The notes beneath the pieces were generated by a model. The model saw only the letters and a program-made list of their open reading frames with translations. It searched no databases and had not been told where the DNA came from. A stretch of 64,000 nucleotides of DNA. Source: Lethocerus indicus (lineage: Eukaryota; Arthropoda; Insecta; Hemiptera; Belostomatidae). The position numbers and the translations under genes were made by a program. Of the stretch, positions 62,256-64,000 are shown one piece after another (the first letter of the stretch is position 1; each line of letters begins with the position of its first letter). The DNA lies in NCBI GenBank assembly GCA_019843655.1, contig JACDQD010000103.1:8246001-8310000 (forward strand), read 5' to 3'.

Positions 62256-62552
62256 TCAGTGGCCGCCGCGGTTTCTCAGCCCTTCTTTTTTTGTATTCTA
62301 TCGTTAACGGTCATTTTGAAAAGTAGGAGGGGGAAAAATAAAAGGGAAAAGGAGGAAGGGGTGAAACGGAAAGCCGCCGGGTACCGCCGGGGGGGGGTAG
62401 TGTGTCCAGTGGTGGTGATCGGAGAGCAGTGTTGTGAGTTGTTGTGAGTGGGTGCTGTAGTGGGTGCTCTAGTGCCAGTTGAGTGTGCTCGGGCCCGGTT
62501 GTGTTTGTGTCAGTGTTCATAGAAGAGGACCGAGTCGACCATTCGCCGACAG
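62256..62552 (+). promoter_or_regulatory. Possible promoter and non-coding first exon
   Basis: A GC-rich stretch from about 61910 to 62550 contains TATATAG directly followed by TCAGT (arthropod initiator) at 62256. A G-rich leader without a convincing ATG follows and ends in CGACAG before the strong donor GTGAGT at 62553. It could start a downstream gene or an alternative transcript of the channel. Position of the start is inferred. Confidence 0.4.
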
Positions 62553-62558
62553 GTGAGT

Positions 62559-64000
62559 TTCCTCTTCGGTCTCTCGTCCAATCATTAAATCGAAATACAA
62601 TAGTAACAATAACGCTCCCGTTTGAGTTTTACGACATTAATCCCTCCCTCCCCCAATTATCTCGCCAATTGTGTCCGCAAAACTGTTGGAATCCGAGTAC
62701 CATATGGCCGGTCTACCGTCGCGATGCGGCCCGCTCATCGGCCATCGCAGGCTCCTCTTAGATCCCAACGATAGTTCCTCGCTCAAAATTACAATTTGAA
62801 TTTAATTTCTACAAAATATTAAATTTTTGAAACAACGATACATATTATTTTTGGTTTCTTCGGTATTTCGTAATACCGAACAAGTCCGATATATACAATT
62901 GAACGAGTTTTAATTACAGTCTCATAGTTTGAACATTATAGTCGCGGATATAGAAAAATTTCTTTTGAGAATATGTTCCCAATATCGACCGATTGTTTTC
63001 GGAATTAGATTTCTAGCTTCGGGTTTATCGACGATCAATCTACGTGCAGGTCGGTTGGGAGCCGGAGCGAGGGTTGAAAATTCCCTACAGAAATTGTATG
63101 GCGTCCGACTTGGATTCGGGTGAAAAGCCGGCCGGCGGATTCGTTAAAATCTCTTTTAAATTGGTGGCTGACGGTTCGCTGTTGAGAACGGTACGGATTG
63201 AGGCTGTGTTTTGAGCCGGGATATCAACAGGTGATGCCCCTGCCCCGGGCTTCGGGCCGGGGCACATCGCCAGCCATCGATCCGCTCTTCCGATAATCCT
63301 CTCCGCAAAAGGGTTTCGATTCACGCCGCCCATCGGTACCGAAAATAAATAATAGATTACCGACAACTTCGTCTATCCTAGTCCTCCTGGCCTCTCTTCC
63401 ACGGGTGCCCGAATCCAACCGATTTTCAACTAGGGCCGTCGGCCATATTGAAAATTTTATGGATTTTCTATTCTTGGAGGAGGCCATTTTATGAGCTGCG
63501 TGTGTGTGGGCAATGGTTCGGGCAGAGCGACCTGCGCCCTGTCATCGGCACCTCACAAATATTGAACAAGGCATTAAAATTGATTTCTATGGCGACCGTT
63601 TTATCGGTAGTCGATTCCCCGAAGAGGGGCTAACAAGGTCATGCGTAGAATGGAAATGCGTTCAATCGGAATTATATAGGTACGCAAACGGTAATAGTTT
63701 GTAATGAAATTCTGATTCCCGTTTTCAATGGCCGAACTATTATGACTTTACGACGTTTCGCATCATATCTGTTGCTTCGGTCCTGACTTTTTAACCGGCT
63801 GAGTGATATTCGGTTTGTCGGAAATACATTTGCGGTTTCATCCGGCTGTAATGGGGATTCATTTTTTATGTATTTTTTTCTGTATATTAATTTTAGCAGT
63901 TTTGTACAGGGAACGAGGCGTGGGCAGAAAAATGTTATTTCCCCTAAATTGAGGGCTTTCCTCAGAATAAGAGCTGTATTGGAAGTATAGGGGTTCAATT
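62559..64000 (+). other. Sequence after the candidate first exon, no features seen
   Basis: Mixed AT-rich and GC-rich DNA to the window edge; no exon recognised. Confidence 0.6.

Overview
The window is arthropod, almost certainly insect, nuclear DNA. Genes are split by canonical GT-AG introns, intergenic DNA is AT-rich with microsatellites and small transposons, and the recognisable genes are a still life (sif/TIAM) Rac exchange factor, a small secreted cuticle-type protein and the 5' end of a voltage-gated calcium-channel alpha-1-like gene. Species or order cannot be fixed from the sequence alone.

Region 1 (1 to about 22.3 kb, + strand) is the 3' part of sif. Nineteen coding exons (890-21771) join in perfect phase into 1161 codons plus stop. 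They give the order N-terminal PH-CC-Ex, Ras-binding domain, PDZ, DH, C-terminal PH, then a Ser/Gln-rich tail. The 5' part lies left of the window. The true last exon (21647-21771) is only 125 bp, behind a 2.6-kb intron. Reading through the previous donor gives an alternative 14-residue ending with its own poly(A) signal. A second in-phase donor in the exon before the Ras-binding domain could insert 18 residues. The introns hold an approximately 70-bp minisatellite (12589-13344) whose unit carries a CTCF-like motif, and a TTAA-flanked MITE (18350-18795) just upstream of an exon.

Region 2 (22.3-36.8 kb) is mostly intergenic. It contains a two-exon cuticle-type gene on the - strand (27501-29068; first coding exon only 12 nt), a hairpin repeat in that gene's intron, a MITE with 81-bp inverted repeats (31889-32266) bracketed by four CTCF-like motifs, and a decayed Jockey-like LINE tail (34940-35540).

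Region 3 (36.8-64 kb, + strand) holds four in-phase coding exons (42669-50718) for the N terminus and segments S1-S4 of domain I of a Cav-type channel. A possible non-coding first exon lies at about 36.88-36.95 kb. The S4 is unusual. The rest of the channel lies beyond 50.7 kb and was not found; about 13 kb to the window end is treated as intron or intergenic DNA, with a possible promoter and non-coding first exon at 62.25-62.55 kb.

No tRNA, rRNA, CRISPR or bacterial-type features were seen. The strongest candidates for something undescribed are the CTCF-like minisatellite with its related motif cluster, and the divergent Cav-like S4.
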